A stretch of 64,000 nt of DNA from the NCBI RefSeq assembly GCF_025024155.1, contig NW_026251753.1, positions 62,001 to 126,000 of the forward strand, read 5' to 3'. The DNA comes from Gamsiella multidivaricata (taxonomy: Eukaryota > Mortierellomycota > Mortierellomycetes > Mortierellales > Mortierellaceae). The notes beneath the pieces are model-generated. The model was not told the origin of the DNA. It made no database searches and saw only the letters and a list, made by a program, of their open reading frames with translations. Positions 22,639-40,000 of this stretch are shown here, one piece after another. The first letter of the stretch is position 1. The number at the start of each line of letters is the position of its first letter. Made by a program: the position numbers and the translations under genes.

Positions 22639-24707
22639 TGTGTGGAAGGGGGTGCTTGGGATTACCGGGGGAGAAAAGAGAGGAAGGATAGGTTGGCAAA
22701 TGAGTGGAATGGTGCGGGTTGGATGGAGGTAGGGTGATGCGGAGGTAATGCCAAATCCCAGCAGGTATTGATGCGGATGAAGGGGAGAAAGAAAGGGAAG
22801 GAGCAGATGGTGCCCTGCGGCCGGTGTCCTTTTAAAGGGCGGGCTGGCCAAAACAACCGTTGATAAAAAATTTCTTATTGGTCGAGGCCAGGGCAGGAGC
22901 AGTCACCAGAGCCATCCCCTGGGCCCTGTCTCGATCAGCATCACCCAGAAGATCCCCCGGCTGTTGGACAAAAGGAAAAAAAAAAAAAAAAAAAAAAAGT
23001 AAAGGGCAAAGATAACCAATGGAGGCACGATCTAATGAAGGGCCAACCGTCATCAGGATCCTCATTCGTGGGACCAGCGCACAGGCATCGTGTCCGTGTC
23101 CGTATCCGGCAATTGTGAGGCTTTCTTCTTTGTCCGTGCTCAACGGTCCATGTTTCTGTTTCTGTTTCTTATTCTGACTCTGTCTGTATTCAGGGCAAAA
23201 GGGCGCTGTGCATTCAGAGTGCGCTTGGATCGCTCGAGCCAGGGGGAAAAGGGCCATTGTGCTTTATTACGCAGGGCATCCATGGGGAGTGTAATTCTAG
23301 TAGACTATGCGTTTATCTCATTCCTTGTCCTTGGTGACCATGGGCTCATGGAACATTTTTGATGATACACCAAGTTAGGTTTGTCTGCCAAGTCCTGATA
23401 ACAAGTGTCCTATGCTTCCATAACATCTGTACAATACTAATGATCGTGCTTTATCCTCGTCGACGATTGATATCCTTGGACTTCTTATGATTGCGTCGAG
23501 AGAACTAGAGAGAAAAAGAAGAAGAAAAAAAAAAAAAACCTGTGTGTAAGAGAGAGAGAGAGAGAGAGAAAGAGGAGATTGAACCAGAGATGTGCGACGT
23601 GCGTGAGAAAACCATCGGGACAAGGACTGGTTGCGGCGATAGGCGATGTTGAAGATGCCCGCCTCCGGGATGCCCTTAGGCGCATCTGTGCTCTGTACAT
23701 GTGCAGTACCTGATGTTATCAGCGGCGGAATGTCTTTGGTCGCCCGCAACCGGAGATCGGCCTCTGAACTTTTTTTTTTTTGAAGTGTCCTTGGGGGAGG
23801 GGGCCTCGATAGTATTCCTCACGTACATGTATATGTGCTGGATCACTAGCACGTACAGAGGCAGAGGAGCGGCCAATCACAGGCGGCGATGGCAGATAAG
23901 GCGAATGGCGGTGTTTTTTGTTTTTATTTATTTTTCGCAGGCAGCAGACAGCAGACAGCAGCAGAGCAGAGCGGTGCAAAGAGGGCGGAAGACTGAAGAG
24001 TCACCGCGTATCGAATCAAAATAAAGTCGAGGAAAACAAAAGTCCTTTAAGGTTGAGATGACCCCGCACTTTTTCTCTGGCGAGTTGCCATATATAACCT
24101 GCCCCCGCCTCCTCCCTCGCTTTCTTCTTCTTCTCTTCTCTCTTCTCTTCTCTTCTTCTCTTCTCGATTGCTTGCTTGCTTGCTCCTCACCTCACCCCTT
24201 TCCCCTCTCATCAACCTCTCCAAGAAAAAGGTAACCATGCGCTTCTCTCTTTGCTGTTCTTGACCTGCCCCTCCTCCTCCTCCTCCTCCTCCTCCAATCG
24301 TTCCTTTCGCTTTGCTCCACTATCCTGGACATCGGCGACTGCCCACAATTTACAGGACAGGCGCACGGCTGCATTCAACCGCGATTTGATGGGCGGAGAA
24401 GATAAAGAGGAAGGTTCTGGAGGGCATGGTCACATATCGCCCGCTTCACTGAATCCGTGAATGCCCGCATGTGAACAGACCTGAGAAAGGGAGTCACCGT
24501 CCAGATGGGGTGGGGGCTTCTCCTCGTGCTTGCTACAATGCCCCACCAAATAAGAGATTATCCATCTATCTGACGTCCCCCGACCGCGATTCCCAGGAAC
24601 ATCGACATGGATCGAACTGGGGTGTTCGCTTTATTTTCTTATGACTGATCTTTTGTCCTCTCTCTCTCAACTTTCCTTTGATCTGCTCAATCAGACATCC
24701 TCTCAAA
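22639..24707. promoter_or_regulatory. divergent spacer, EF-3 / SHMT, with TATA box and probable 5' UTR intron
   Basis: 2.07 kb shared by two highly expressed genes. A TATATAA box lies at 24091-24097, followed by a pyrimidine-rich start region (TTCTTC/TCTTC runs). A consensus donor AAAAAG|GTAACC at 24231 and an acceptor CTCAATCAG ending at 24694 would remove 464 bp of SHMT 5' UTR, leaving 13 nt before the ATG. A GA repeat lies near 23540-23570. Confidence 0.6.
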
Positions 24708-26231
24708 ATGGCCAAGATCGACTCCTGGAACGCCGGCATGAACACCCCCCTCCAGCAGGAGGATCCTGAGATCTACACCTTGATCCAGAAGGAGAAGTAC
24801 CGCCAGTACTCTGGTCTCGAGTTGATTGCTTCCGAGGTAGGGATCGCTGAATGAGACACGAAAATAGGGAGGCAATTTGCAAGCATGAATAATCCCCCAT
24901 CGTACTAACGATTGCTGCCGACTCGACTCGCTATTACCACCAAATAGAACTTCACCTCCCAGGCTGTCATGGAGGCCAACGGATCCGCCTTGACCAACAA
25001 GTACTCCGAGGGTCTTCCCGGCGCCCGTTACTACGGTGGTAACGAGTTCATCGATCAGATCGAGAACCTGTGCCGCAAGCGCGCTCTTGACGCCTTCGGT
25101 CTCTCTCCCGAGGAGTGGGGCGTCAACGTCCAGCCTTACTCTGGAAGCACTGCTAACTTTGCTGCCTTGACCGCCATGATCCAGCCTCAGGACCGCATCA
25201 TGGGTCTCGACCTCCCCTCCGGTGGCCACTTGACTCACGGCTACCAGACCGCCAAGAAGAAGATCTCCGCCACCTCGATCTACTTCCAGTCCATGCCCTA
25301 CCAGGTCGATGCCACCACCGGCCTCATCGATCTCGACCGTCTCGAGGAGAACGCCAAGCTGTTCCGCCCCAAGGTCCTCATCTGCGGTGCCTCGGCCTAC
25401 CCTCGTGAGTGGGACTATGCCCGCTTCCGCAAGATCGCTGACCAGCACGGTGCCTATCTCATGTCGGACATGGCTCACATCTCCGGTCTCGTTGCCGGTC
25501 AGGAGGCCGAGTCGCCCTTCAAGTACTGCGATGTCGTCACCACCACCACCCACAAGACTCTCCGTGGTCCCCGCGCCGGTTTGATCTTCTTCCGCAAGAA
25601 CAAGGATGCCAAGGTCGAAAAGGGCGAGGATCTTGAGAGCCGCGTCAACCAGGCTGTCTTCCCCTCGATCCAGGGTGGTCCCCACAACAACACCATCGCC
25701 GGTATTGCCGTTGCCCTCAAGCAGGCTGCCAGCCCCGAGTTCAAGTTGTATGCCAAGCAGGTTATTGCCAACTCCAAGGCCCTTGCCGCCACCTTGGTCA
25801 AGCACGGTTACAAGATCGTCACCGATGGCTCGGACAACCACTTGATTCTCTGGGATCTCCGCCCCAACAAGTTGACCGGCAGCAAGGTCGAGCGCATCTG
25901 CGACATGGCTTCCATCACCCTCAACAAGAACTCTGTCTGTGGCGATGTTTCGGCCGTCACCCCCGGTGGTGTCCGTCTCGGAACCTCGGCCTTGACCTCC
26001 CGCTCGTTCAAGGAGGATGACTTTGTCAAGGTCGGCGAGTTCTTGCACCGCATTGTCCAAATCGCTCTGGATGTCCAGGCCAAGGCCGGCAGCAAGCTGA
26101 TGAAGGACTTTGTCGCTGCCTTGGAGGGCAACGAGCAGGTTGCTCAGCTCAAGAAGGAGGTCGAGGCCTTTGCCACGTCCTTCCCCTTCCCCGGCTTTGA
26201 GATCACGGAGGACATGAAGGCCTCCCACTAA
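24708..26231 (+). CDS. SHM2: serine hydroxymethyltransferase, cytosolic type
   Basis: Model: join(24708..24836,24948..26231), 470 aa; one 111-bp intron in phase 0. The enzyme is PLP-dependent and converts serine plus tetrahydrofolate to glycine plus methylene-tetrahydrofolate. Seen: the N-terminal segment [15 protein letters not shown] spanning the splice, [13 protein letters not shown], the substrate region SGGHLTHGY, and the PLP-lysine motif [14 protein letters not shown] with the Schiff-base Lys near residue 246. No mitochondrial presequence is present, which favours the cytosolic isoform. GC-rich third positions indicate high expression. It converges on spastin. Confidence 0.97.
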
Positions 26232-26587
26232 AGTGGAAAGTGGGTATAACAAATGATTTTGATGCTTTGCATGCTCAACCATGCGGATCAAATTAGCCCC
26301 CTCAATCTTCTCATCTTTTCTGTGCACATTTCGAGCCCGTATCCAATTCTTTCCACTCTCTGTTTATAACACTTTGTTATTTTTTTCCCGCGAAATGGCC
26401 TTGTGGTCGGTTACTGCCATACCATTTTCGACTGTACCATAGAACCCCCCAAAAGCATCAGTTACCGATATTCAACATTATCACTAAAAAATAATGAAGT
26501 TGAAACACCTAAAAAAAAAAAATGCAATCGCTGTAAAGACCATGACATACAATTAGGATGGTATTTTATTCTATCAAGTCCCACAGC
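26232..26587. terminator. convergent 3' spacer, SHMT / spastin
   Basis: 356 bp, AT-rich, containing the two 3' UTRs. No ORF or RNA is seen. Confidence 0.5.
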
Positions 26588-29073
<2,486 letters not shown>

Positions 29074-30704
29074 GCGGATGCTGAGTGTGGAGTGTGGAGC
29101 TGTTCGAGAGCAAAGCAATGCAGGAAACCCAGCTGCTTGGTGGCGGTGCTCAGGGCGATTGGCCGTGACTGTTGGAATCAAACCCGTCCATTATTGGCCA
29201 GTTACGGAATCGCGTATCCACCAGCGAATCCCGACGCGGCACAGGGATGTTTTTGGATACCCATCGCGCGTTTTACCGCGTCTCAAGCACGCATCGGATA
29301 CAAATCCACAGATCTATTATTCGACTTGCGCTGGCTGTGCGCTACAGCAACGCGCAGTAAATAACACAGCTCTGACCTCATAGAAGTTGGCCCCTGCTGT
29401 CAATGGGCATCACCCTGTTGACACCCCCGCAGCTGCGAAAGTGAAGGCGATTGTCAGCCCAAACAGACACTACGCCCAGCAATCCTGTTGTATATTTTGC
29501 TTAGCGCTCCGCATCGCCCGTTATTGCCGTCATGATGCACAAAAAGAGGTACAGGAGGCTACAGGAGCAATATTTTATTTCTTACCCCCTATTCTCGGCA
29601 ACTCGTGGAGACCCAAAAAAAGCGATATGGTTATAAAATAGGTGGCCAGATGATTGCCGGCGTAAAAATACACGCGGATGAACAGCGCGTGACAGGGCCA
29701 TGGCAGAAACCAAGGGGGCTAGCAGCGAGGCGGACAAACAACCCCTGGGTCGTCCTTGCGGACAGCATGATTGTCATTATCCGGTAAGCAGGCCAAGAAA
29801 GAGTAATACAAATGAAGTGGCGAGGACGACATACATACAGCACACATTTGTCATCGCCGAGGGGAGGGGATGACCCTTTATGTGCCTACGTGGGCATGCA
29901 AGGGCGACATGGATGGCGGCTCTGTCGACCTCTTATAAGGCGCATGCAGCCATGGGGTGGAGCAGCAAGCTGATCACGTCTCCTTGGCTGCTTGGCTCTA
30001 GTCTCGGGAGGGGAATAGTGATCTGAAGGGCGAGGGGGCAAAGACACCGCGGAAGCATAGGAGTGGACATGGCCCGGTCGGCCTATGAGAAAAGAAAAAC
30101 GGTCTCTGCGGATGCTCATGGTCCCCTATTCCCTCAATGCGGACCCTCTCCGATTCACTCATTCGGTCGTCATCTCCCTCGGGCCAGGCGTCGCAGCAGG
30201 GCTGTCCTCCACCGTGCACTGCCCTTTTGTCCCCTGCTGGCAGTTTGTGTTGGTGGCGAACAAACCCTCCTCGGGCCAACAAACACCTCTTCACCTCCTC
30301 TCCCTCCCTCCGTCTCTCTCTCTTCTTCTTCTCTTCTTCTCTCCTTCTCTCCATTTCCTACTTTCCTAATATACACTCCTGCTGCCCCTGCTCGCTGTCC
30401 AATTTCACCTTCCGCCACCAAAATAAATCCCTCCCCCTTTACTCTCCAAAGGCTCTCTCTTCCTCCTCCCTTGAGCCGCATCTCGGTTCCTGCATCCCAG
30501 CCCCAACAGCTCCACTTTCACTTCCCTCTCGGCTGCCGCCACCCTTTCTCCAACACCCCTTCGCCTCAATTGCAGTCCTCTTCACCAAAGCAAAATTTTT
30601 TAGGCGACAAGCAGCAGCTGCCAGTACCCCATCTTCACCTCTGCAGAAGATCCAAGCGTTCTCTGGTTCAACCCTCACTTGAACCCTGATCCAGCACTCC
30701 CACA
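29074..30704. promoter_or_regulatory. divergent spacer, spastin / GCK kinase
   Basis: 1.6 kb. From about 30120 to 30700 the + strand is a long C/T-rich stretch typical of 5' leaders here. The left part (29200-30000) shows no motif or ORF I can defend. Confidence 0.5.
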
Positions 30705-30810
30705 ATGGTATAAAGCGCCTGCAATCGCTCCCACTCATCATTGCCGTAAATGTGCCCAGACCAGGCTAAAAAAAAAAACGGACGCTCTCTGCCACTGCCT
30801 TCTCATATAG
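30705..30810 (+). promoter_or_regulatory. ATG-GTA-TAA: minimal uORF or intron-split start of the GCK gene
   Basis: An ATG at 30705 in good context (CCCACAATGG) is followed at once by GTATAA. If unspliced this is a two-codon uORF (Met-Val-stop). If GTATAA is a 5' splice site, a 103-bp intron ending CTCATATAG at 30810 joins this ATG to the next ATG and simply adds one Met. Confidence 0.5.
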
Positions 30811-34003
<3,193 letters not shown>

Positions 34004-34502
34004 ATTTATGGCAGCGAAGATCCCAAGAAACAAAGCTCTTAACGGACGGACAAGAGTGCCCGCGGCAAATTACATACTTTGAATGCGGCGGATCTCTTTC
34101 ATTAAGTTTGTCTAATTTTCTACAGAGCCTTTTGTTATTCGCAACGCCATTTCATCCATAATTTCAACAGTGCTTGGGACACTGTCTTGTTTTATTTTTA
34201 TTGTTCTCATATGCTTGTAGCTCTCTGTGGAGGAGGGGGGAGAGGGAGAAGGAGCTCAAGTAGGGAGAGCAGGTGTAGAAAGTTTACGCAGAATATTTTT
34301 GTCTATTAGTTCTTAATGTAGTTTTGCTGGCAATAAGAAAAAACGCGTTTTTTTTTCTAGTGTCATGTGATGGTATGTAGCAGGTCACAAAGTGTAAACA
34401 ACTTTTTTTTTTTGTTGCACTTGACGGACAGCTTGTTGGACGTTGCCATTGTACGAACTCGACCATACCCCTCCCTCCATCATTCATTCCATTCATATCC
34501 CA
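34004..34502. promoter_or_regulatory. spacer, GCK kinase 3' / Utp7 promoter
   Basis: 499 bp between two rightward genes: terminator of the kinase and promoter of the Utp7 gene. A purine run lies at 34228-34260. I see no TATA box. Confidence 0.45.
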
Positions 34503-36639
34503 ATGGCCGTTGAAAAGAAAAAGAAGGATCCCGTACTGGCCCTGGTGCCAAAGTATGCCCGTGGTAGCAGCCATGAAGCACTCGAGGGCGTCAATGTAAC
34601 TATACCTGCCCTTTTTGTACTTCCCCCTCCCCCCCCCCCCCCCATATTCTGTTCCTAGTAACAATGCTAATCAACACTTTGTTTTTCATCCCCAATATCC
34701 CAATAAACAGAAACTCCAAGATAAAAAACTCAAGGGAACTATCAAACGGCGGGAGAAGCAGTTCAAAGAGGCGGCGTACAAGGCGGCGTCGTCCGAGATT
34801 CTGTTGACGGAGGAAGGCGGGTTTCTGGAACCCGAGGGCATTGAGAAGACATACCAGCTCTCGCAGGCGGCCCTGGGCAAGGAGGTTGATCTGGCAACGT
34901 CCCACAAGATGTTCACGCTCGATCTCAAGTTTGGACCGTACTCGATTGATTATACACGCAACGGACGACATCTTCTGATCGGCGGACGGAAAGGACATGT
35001 GGCAGCGTTCGACTGGCAGGCAGCCAAGTTGGGGTGTGAACTGCAGCTCAGGGAGACAGTTCGGGATGTCAAGTATGTTATTTTTTTTTTTATGTTGCGG
35101 GGTGAAGCAGACTGTGGAGGAGACCGAGGCGATGTTTGGTGTTGATCAAGGAGAGACGTCTTTTTTTTGGAAGATGTTACTGACGGGATTTTTCGCTTTC
35201 GTTTTCGTTTTTGTTTTTGATAACAATAGATGGCTGCACAACGAGACGCTGTTTGCGGTGGCCCAGAAGAAATATGTGTATATCTACGACAAGACGGGCA
35301 TGGAGATCCACTGCTTACGGAACCATATCGAGGTCAACAAACTGGACTTTTTGCCATACCACTTCCTGCTCACCACCATCGTAAGTTATATTTCTTTTTT
35401 TTTTTTGCTCTTTTGTGGATTTCTGGATCCTTTTGCAGGAACTTTTGTCTAACGGAACAAAAACTCTCCCTTCTAACGTTTCCCCTGTATTTGCTTGACG
35501 TCCTCGACGAATCGCCAAAAAAAAACGAACGGAAAAAAAACAGGGAAACACAGGATACCTCAAATACCAGGACACATCGACGGGAAACCTCGTGGTGGAA
35601 CACCGCACGAAACTCGGGAAATGCAACGTCATGACCCAGAACCCCTCCAACGCCATCATGCACCTCGGCCACGGCAACGGCACCGTCACCCTCTGGTCCC
35701 CCAACATGACGACCCCGCTCGTGAAGATGCAATGCCATCGTGGACCCGTTACGGCGATCGCAATAGGTCATTCGGGCGAGTACATGGCCACGTCAGGACT
35801 GGATGGTCAACTCAAACTGTGGGATCTTCGGACATATAAGCCCATTCAAGAATATTACACCCCGACACCAGCATCATCGCTCTCGATCTCGCAACGCGGT
35901 CTGCTCAGTGTTGGGTTTGGTCCGCATGTGAGCGTGTGGAAGGATCCCTTCCGGACAAAGCAGGTTTCGCCGTACATGAACCATCTCCAGCCTGCGTCCG
36001 CAGTGCATGATGTGCAATTCGTGCCGTTCGAGGATGTGCTCGGAATCGGACATCGGGGCGGGATCAGCAGTATCATCGTGCCCGGAGCCGGAGAGCCAAA
36101 CTTTGATGCATTGGAGGCGAACCCGTTCCAGACAAAGAAGCAGAGACAGGAAATGGAGGTGCATTCGCTGCTGGAGAAGATTCAACCAGAGATCATCACC
36201 TTGGACAGGGGTATGGTCGGCAAGAGGGACGTGGCTCCGGTCCAGGTCTTGAACAAGGAGAAGAAGGAGGCCTGGGAGGCCGCGCATCCGGAGGAGGCCA
36301 AGGAACTCAAGTTCAGGGCCCGTGGCAAGAACTCGTCCTCGCGTCGTCATCTCAGAAAGAAGGCCAAGAACATTGTCGATCAGAAGAAGGTATGCATGCA
36401 AATTCGCCACTTGGGTGCTCAACTTTACCTTGGCGATGTTATAAAAATAATATGGTGTGCCAAAGATTCATCTTCTGATTTCTTAATTTTTTTCTTTTTT
36501 TCCTTTTTTCCTTGCTTAGGTCGAGTTGCTGGAGAGGATCGAGAGCGACAAGAAGGAGCGTGCGAAGAGGAGAATGGGCAACCCAGACGAGCCCGTTACG
36601 GCCCTGGATCGCTTCACTGGCAAGAAGAGGAAAATCTAA
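34503..36639 (+). CDS. UTP7: Utp7 / WDR46, SSU processome WD-repeat protein
   Basis: Model: join(34503..34595,34711..35072,35230..35380,35544..36389,36520..36639), 523 aa, phases exact. Utp7/WDR46 is a nucleolar component of the small-subunit processome needed for early 18S rRNA processing. Seen: a Lys-rich N-terminus followed by a charged helix ([17 protein letters not shown]), a seven-blade WD40-type propeller with clear blades such as [20 protein letters not shown], then the family-specific BING4 C-terminal region ([35 protein letters not shown]) and a basic tail ending KKRKI, a nuclear localisation signal. An AATAAA lies about 90 nt past the stop. Confidence 0.95.
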
Positions 36640-37016
36640 AGCTCGGGATTCAGCACACACCTCCATTCTCTTTTGTCTACCAAGCAACAACACCATCCAC
36701 CTCACCCTTCGCATCTTTTTCATCACTCGTAATAAAAGCAACAAACCATAGATTCATACCAAGGAAGCGTCTTGATTTATTACATGCAAAAATCAGGGCG
36801 CATTGTATTGTATTGTATTGTATTGTATTGAATTGTATTGTATTTTTTTTTTGTCTCTGTATATTTTTTAAATTCTTATAACAAAACATCGCGACCGATG
36901 TTTTTTTCTCTTTCTTGGTGCAATTGAACAAATGAATAAAGCAAAAAAAAGCAAACAACAATATGTACTGTAGGGATACAAAAAAGCAAGAAAGGAAAGA
37001 AAAGGGATTCGTCCAC
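36640..37016. terminator. convergent 3' spacer, UTP7 / myosin V
   Basis: 377 bp containing both 3' ends. AATAAA at about 36730 suits UTP7 polyadenylation. The pentamer repeat below lies within it. Confidence 0.55.
36801..36843. repeat. TTGTA pentanucleotide microsatellite
   Basis: About eight TTGTA units with one TTGAA variant, in the 3' spacer. Confidence 0.88.
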
Positions 37017-40000
37017 TTAAACGACGACCAAGTGCATCAACGACTTGAGTCGGGTCAAGTTGCCGATCCAGGGTGGCAAGAACCGTTCGGAATCCATCTC
37101 AACGTCACGGATCTCCGGTGTCTCGAATGAGCCGGCATCCTCGAGCGAGATGGCATCCAGCATCAGGGTATCGTTCTTCTCGTTGGCGGCCACACGCATG
37201 GCGATCGCCTTGATCAGATCCGGACTCACGGGCACCTCATAGTCCGCAATCATGTAGTTCTGCACCAGCTTCTGCACCTGTGTTGGCGTCAACATCCAGC
37301 AGACATCGTAGATGATCTCGATATCGTTGTGCGATGCCTTCTTCAACTGCAACAGCTTCGTCGCCTGCATCAGGTGCTCCAGCTGCAAAGTGCCCTCGGG
37401 CAGATCGTGTCCCTTGCACCACTCCTCAATGCGCGTGATGTTGTACTGGATCTGCATCGCACGCTTCCATGTGCAGAAGTTGCGGCGCATCAACAGGTCG
37501 TTGAAACCAGTGACTCCGACCATCTTCAAAAGCTCCGTCATTACCTGGCGGACGACTGTGTGCTCAACATAGTAGCAGCTCATCGCTTTCCAGATCTTGT
37601 TGAACAGCATCAGGAGATCATCCATGCTGAAGGTCGGTGCGGATCCGATCAACTTGTTGAAGAACCGACCAGAGTCATTGGTGATGAATCCAGGAAGGGC
37701 CTGGCTTTCGATGATCGCGGGGATGATCATCTTGTTGAGCTGCTTCTTGAGTGACTTCATCCAGACGTGGAAGATGTTGTACTCCAGGCACTCGAGTTCG
37801 TACTTGACTGTCGACACCAACTGCTCGTACTCGATCCAGTCATAGTCCTCTCCGCAGCGCGCCGTCAGCTCCTCGCGGGTGATCTCCTGTTCGCCAATGC
37901 AAATCAACGACAACAGCTCGTGCACGTTCGAGAGCCAGTAGGCACAGGGGATGATAGTATCGTCGCCAACAATCGCCATCGACTGCTGCTGGATCGCCTG
38001 CATCACATTGATCATCAGGCGCTCCGACTCCTTGATGTATCCGTACTTCCACATCTGCGTCGTCAAGAGACCGATCATGTGGGCTGGGAACATTATCTCC
38101 TTGATCTGGGGCAGGTTCGACAAGCTGGGCGAAGGGATCTTCATGTTCTTGATCAGTCCGTTCAAGACCTCCTCCTGCAGACCCTCCTCGTCCTCGAGGA
38201 TGCGCATGATCTCGACCTCAGGCTGCTCGATCAAGCTGTGAATGCTTGGACGAGAACGGTTGACACGGCGAGACCAGTCGTCGCCGGACATGGTCTTGGC
38301 AGTACGGCTATGGTTATCCAGGTTATCAAAGACGCTGTTGGTCGTCTTCTGGGGCTTGAAGAGAACACCATTCTCAAGAGCAGCAATATCGGGCGTGCTG
38401 TTGCTGCGGTTGCGGAGCTTGGGAGCCGGTGGGAGCTTGGTGCCGTTCGCGTGATAAGGAATAGGCACAGCAGGAGGGAGGGTAGTAACGATCTTGTGGG
38501 GAACTTCCTTTGCAAACGAGTAAGAGTTCTCGTACTTGTCGATCGTGCCCTGAGCCAGCTGGTTATGCATCGACGACGCCGTGTGCGACTGAGTGGCGCC
38601 GTTGCTCGTAGGAGGAGCCAGACCTTTCGACGTGACTGGGAAACTTGAAGTGTCGCGACCAGTAGCCTTTGACAGCTGTGCTAACTGCTCGCGGACGTAT
38701 TGATTTTCGCGTCTCAAGGCTGTCACCGTTTCCGAATCCTCGGGCTTGACCTTCGCTTGCGCGGCCAGCTTCTGAATTTCTTCTTTGGTCTTTGCGAGGG
38801 ATTCTGTCAGCTTGGTAATCTCTTGATCCAGCGTCCGGACCTTCTCGACCGATTCGTTGTACTTGGACTGCAGCTCCACGTTCGCGGCCTTCAATGTCTC
38901 GAACTCGTTCTTGGGCACAGTAGGGTTCTCCGCAGCAAGGGCAATTTCCTTCGACTTGGACTGTTGTGATAATTCGTACTTTTCTTTCCACAATCGGACC
39001 TGATTTTCGAGGCTGGCCACCTGGGAATCGAAAGTTTTGTTCTGCTGATGCGCCAGATCCAAAGCCCGCGTCAGCTCCACCACTTTTCCCTCGAGGCGAT
39101 ACGAGACTTCCTTCAGGTGGTTCACCGAGCGTGCCTCGGCCTTGAGCTCCAGGAGCATCTTGCGGGCCTTGTTCCTGCGGACGCACGACTGCACCAACAC
39201 AATTGCGTGGACCTCCTTCTTGTATTGGGCACGCGCCTGCATACCGCGCCAGATCTGTTGGATCTTGGTCGCGCCATTGGTCTCGCGCATTTGCTGGAAT
39301 GCAAGACGGGCCTGCTTGGCGCGGATGAGGCATTGCAGACGAAGGACATGGTTGCGAGCCTCGACGTACTTCTTGCGCTGAACGTAACCGCGCAGGAAGG
39401 TCTGCAGCATGACGGCAGAGCGTTCCTCGCGGAGAGCACGGACTTCCTTCTGTGCATTGACCTTGCGAGCGAAACTCTGGATCTTGATGGCAGCACTGCG
39501 CTGGCGCAGGTACTTCCTCTGGCAGATGAAGCGGCGTGTGTTCTTCTGGATCAGAGTCGCGTACGCGTTCAACTTGTCGGTACGCAACTTTTCCATATAG
39601 GCCAGGAGACCAGCGCGGAAGAAGATCTTGGTAAGACCAACCTGATACTTGTCGGCCTCCTTGATGGTAGCCTCAAGAATGGCAGAACACATCTTTTGCG
39701 TGTCAAAGCCCCAATGCTCAGAGTTGACCAGCATGTAGTAACGCTCCACAAATTCTTCAAAGGACCAGCGCGAGGGGTAGCCGGCACAACTGATACGAAT
39801 CGTCTCCAACACACCACAAGCACGCAGCTGGCCCAAGACCATAGGAGCATCGAAGGCCCATGGCTGCTTGGCCTCATTGGGCTTGAGACAGCGAATGTAG
39901 TGGACATTGGTCGAGTTGATCGTGTCCATGAGCTGAATGAGCGAGCCCTTGAAGATCGAACCGAGAGTAGGCTTTCTGTTGATAACACTCTTGCGCTTAT

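Noticed and set aside
24687..26327. 546-codon ORF antisense to SHMT
   Set aside because: Same mirror effect of biased codons; the sense strand encodes a full SHMT.
29074..29181. 36-codon extension of spastin
   Set aside because: Its first codon is TTG, not ATG, and the sequence has no conserved feature.
30664..30675. tRNA B-box-like GGTTCAACCCT
   Set aside because: The last bases do not fit the B-box and no cloverleaf or A-box is present at the right distance.
35592..36881. 429-codon continuous ORF over Utp7 exon 4 and beyond
   Set aside because: It reads through a good GTATGC/TTAG intron and loses the conserved basic C-terminus, which appears only after splicing.
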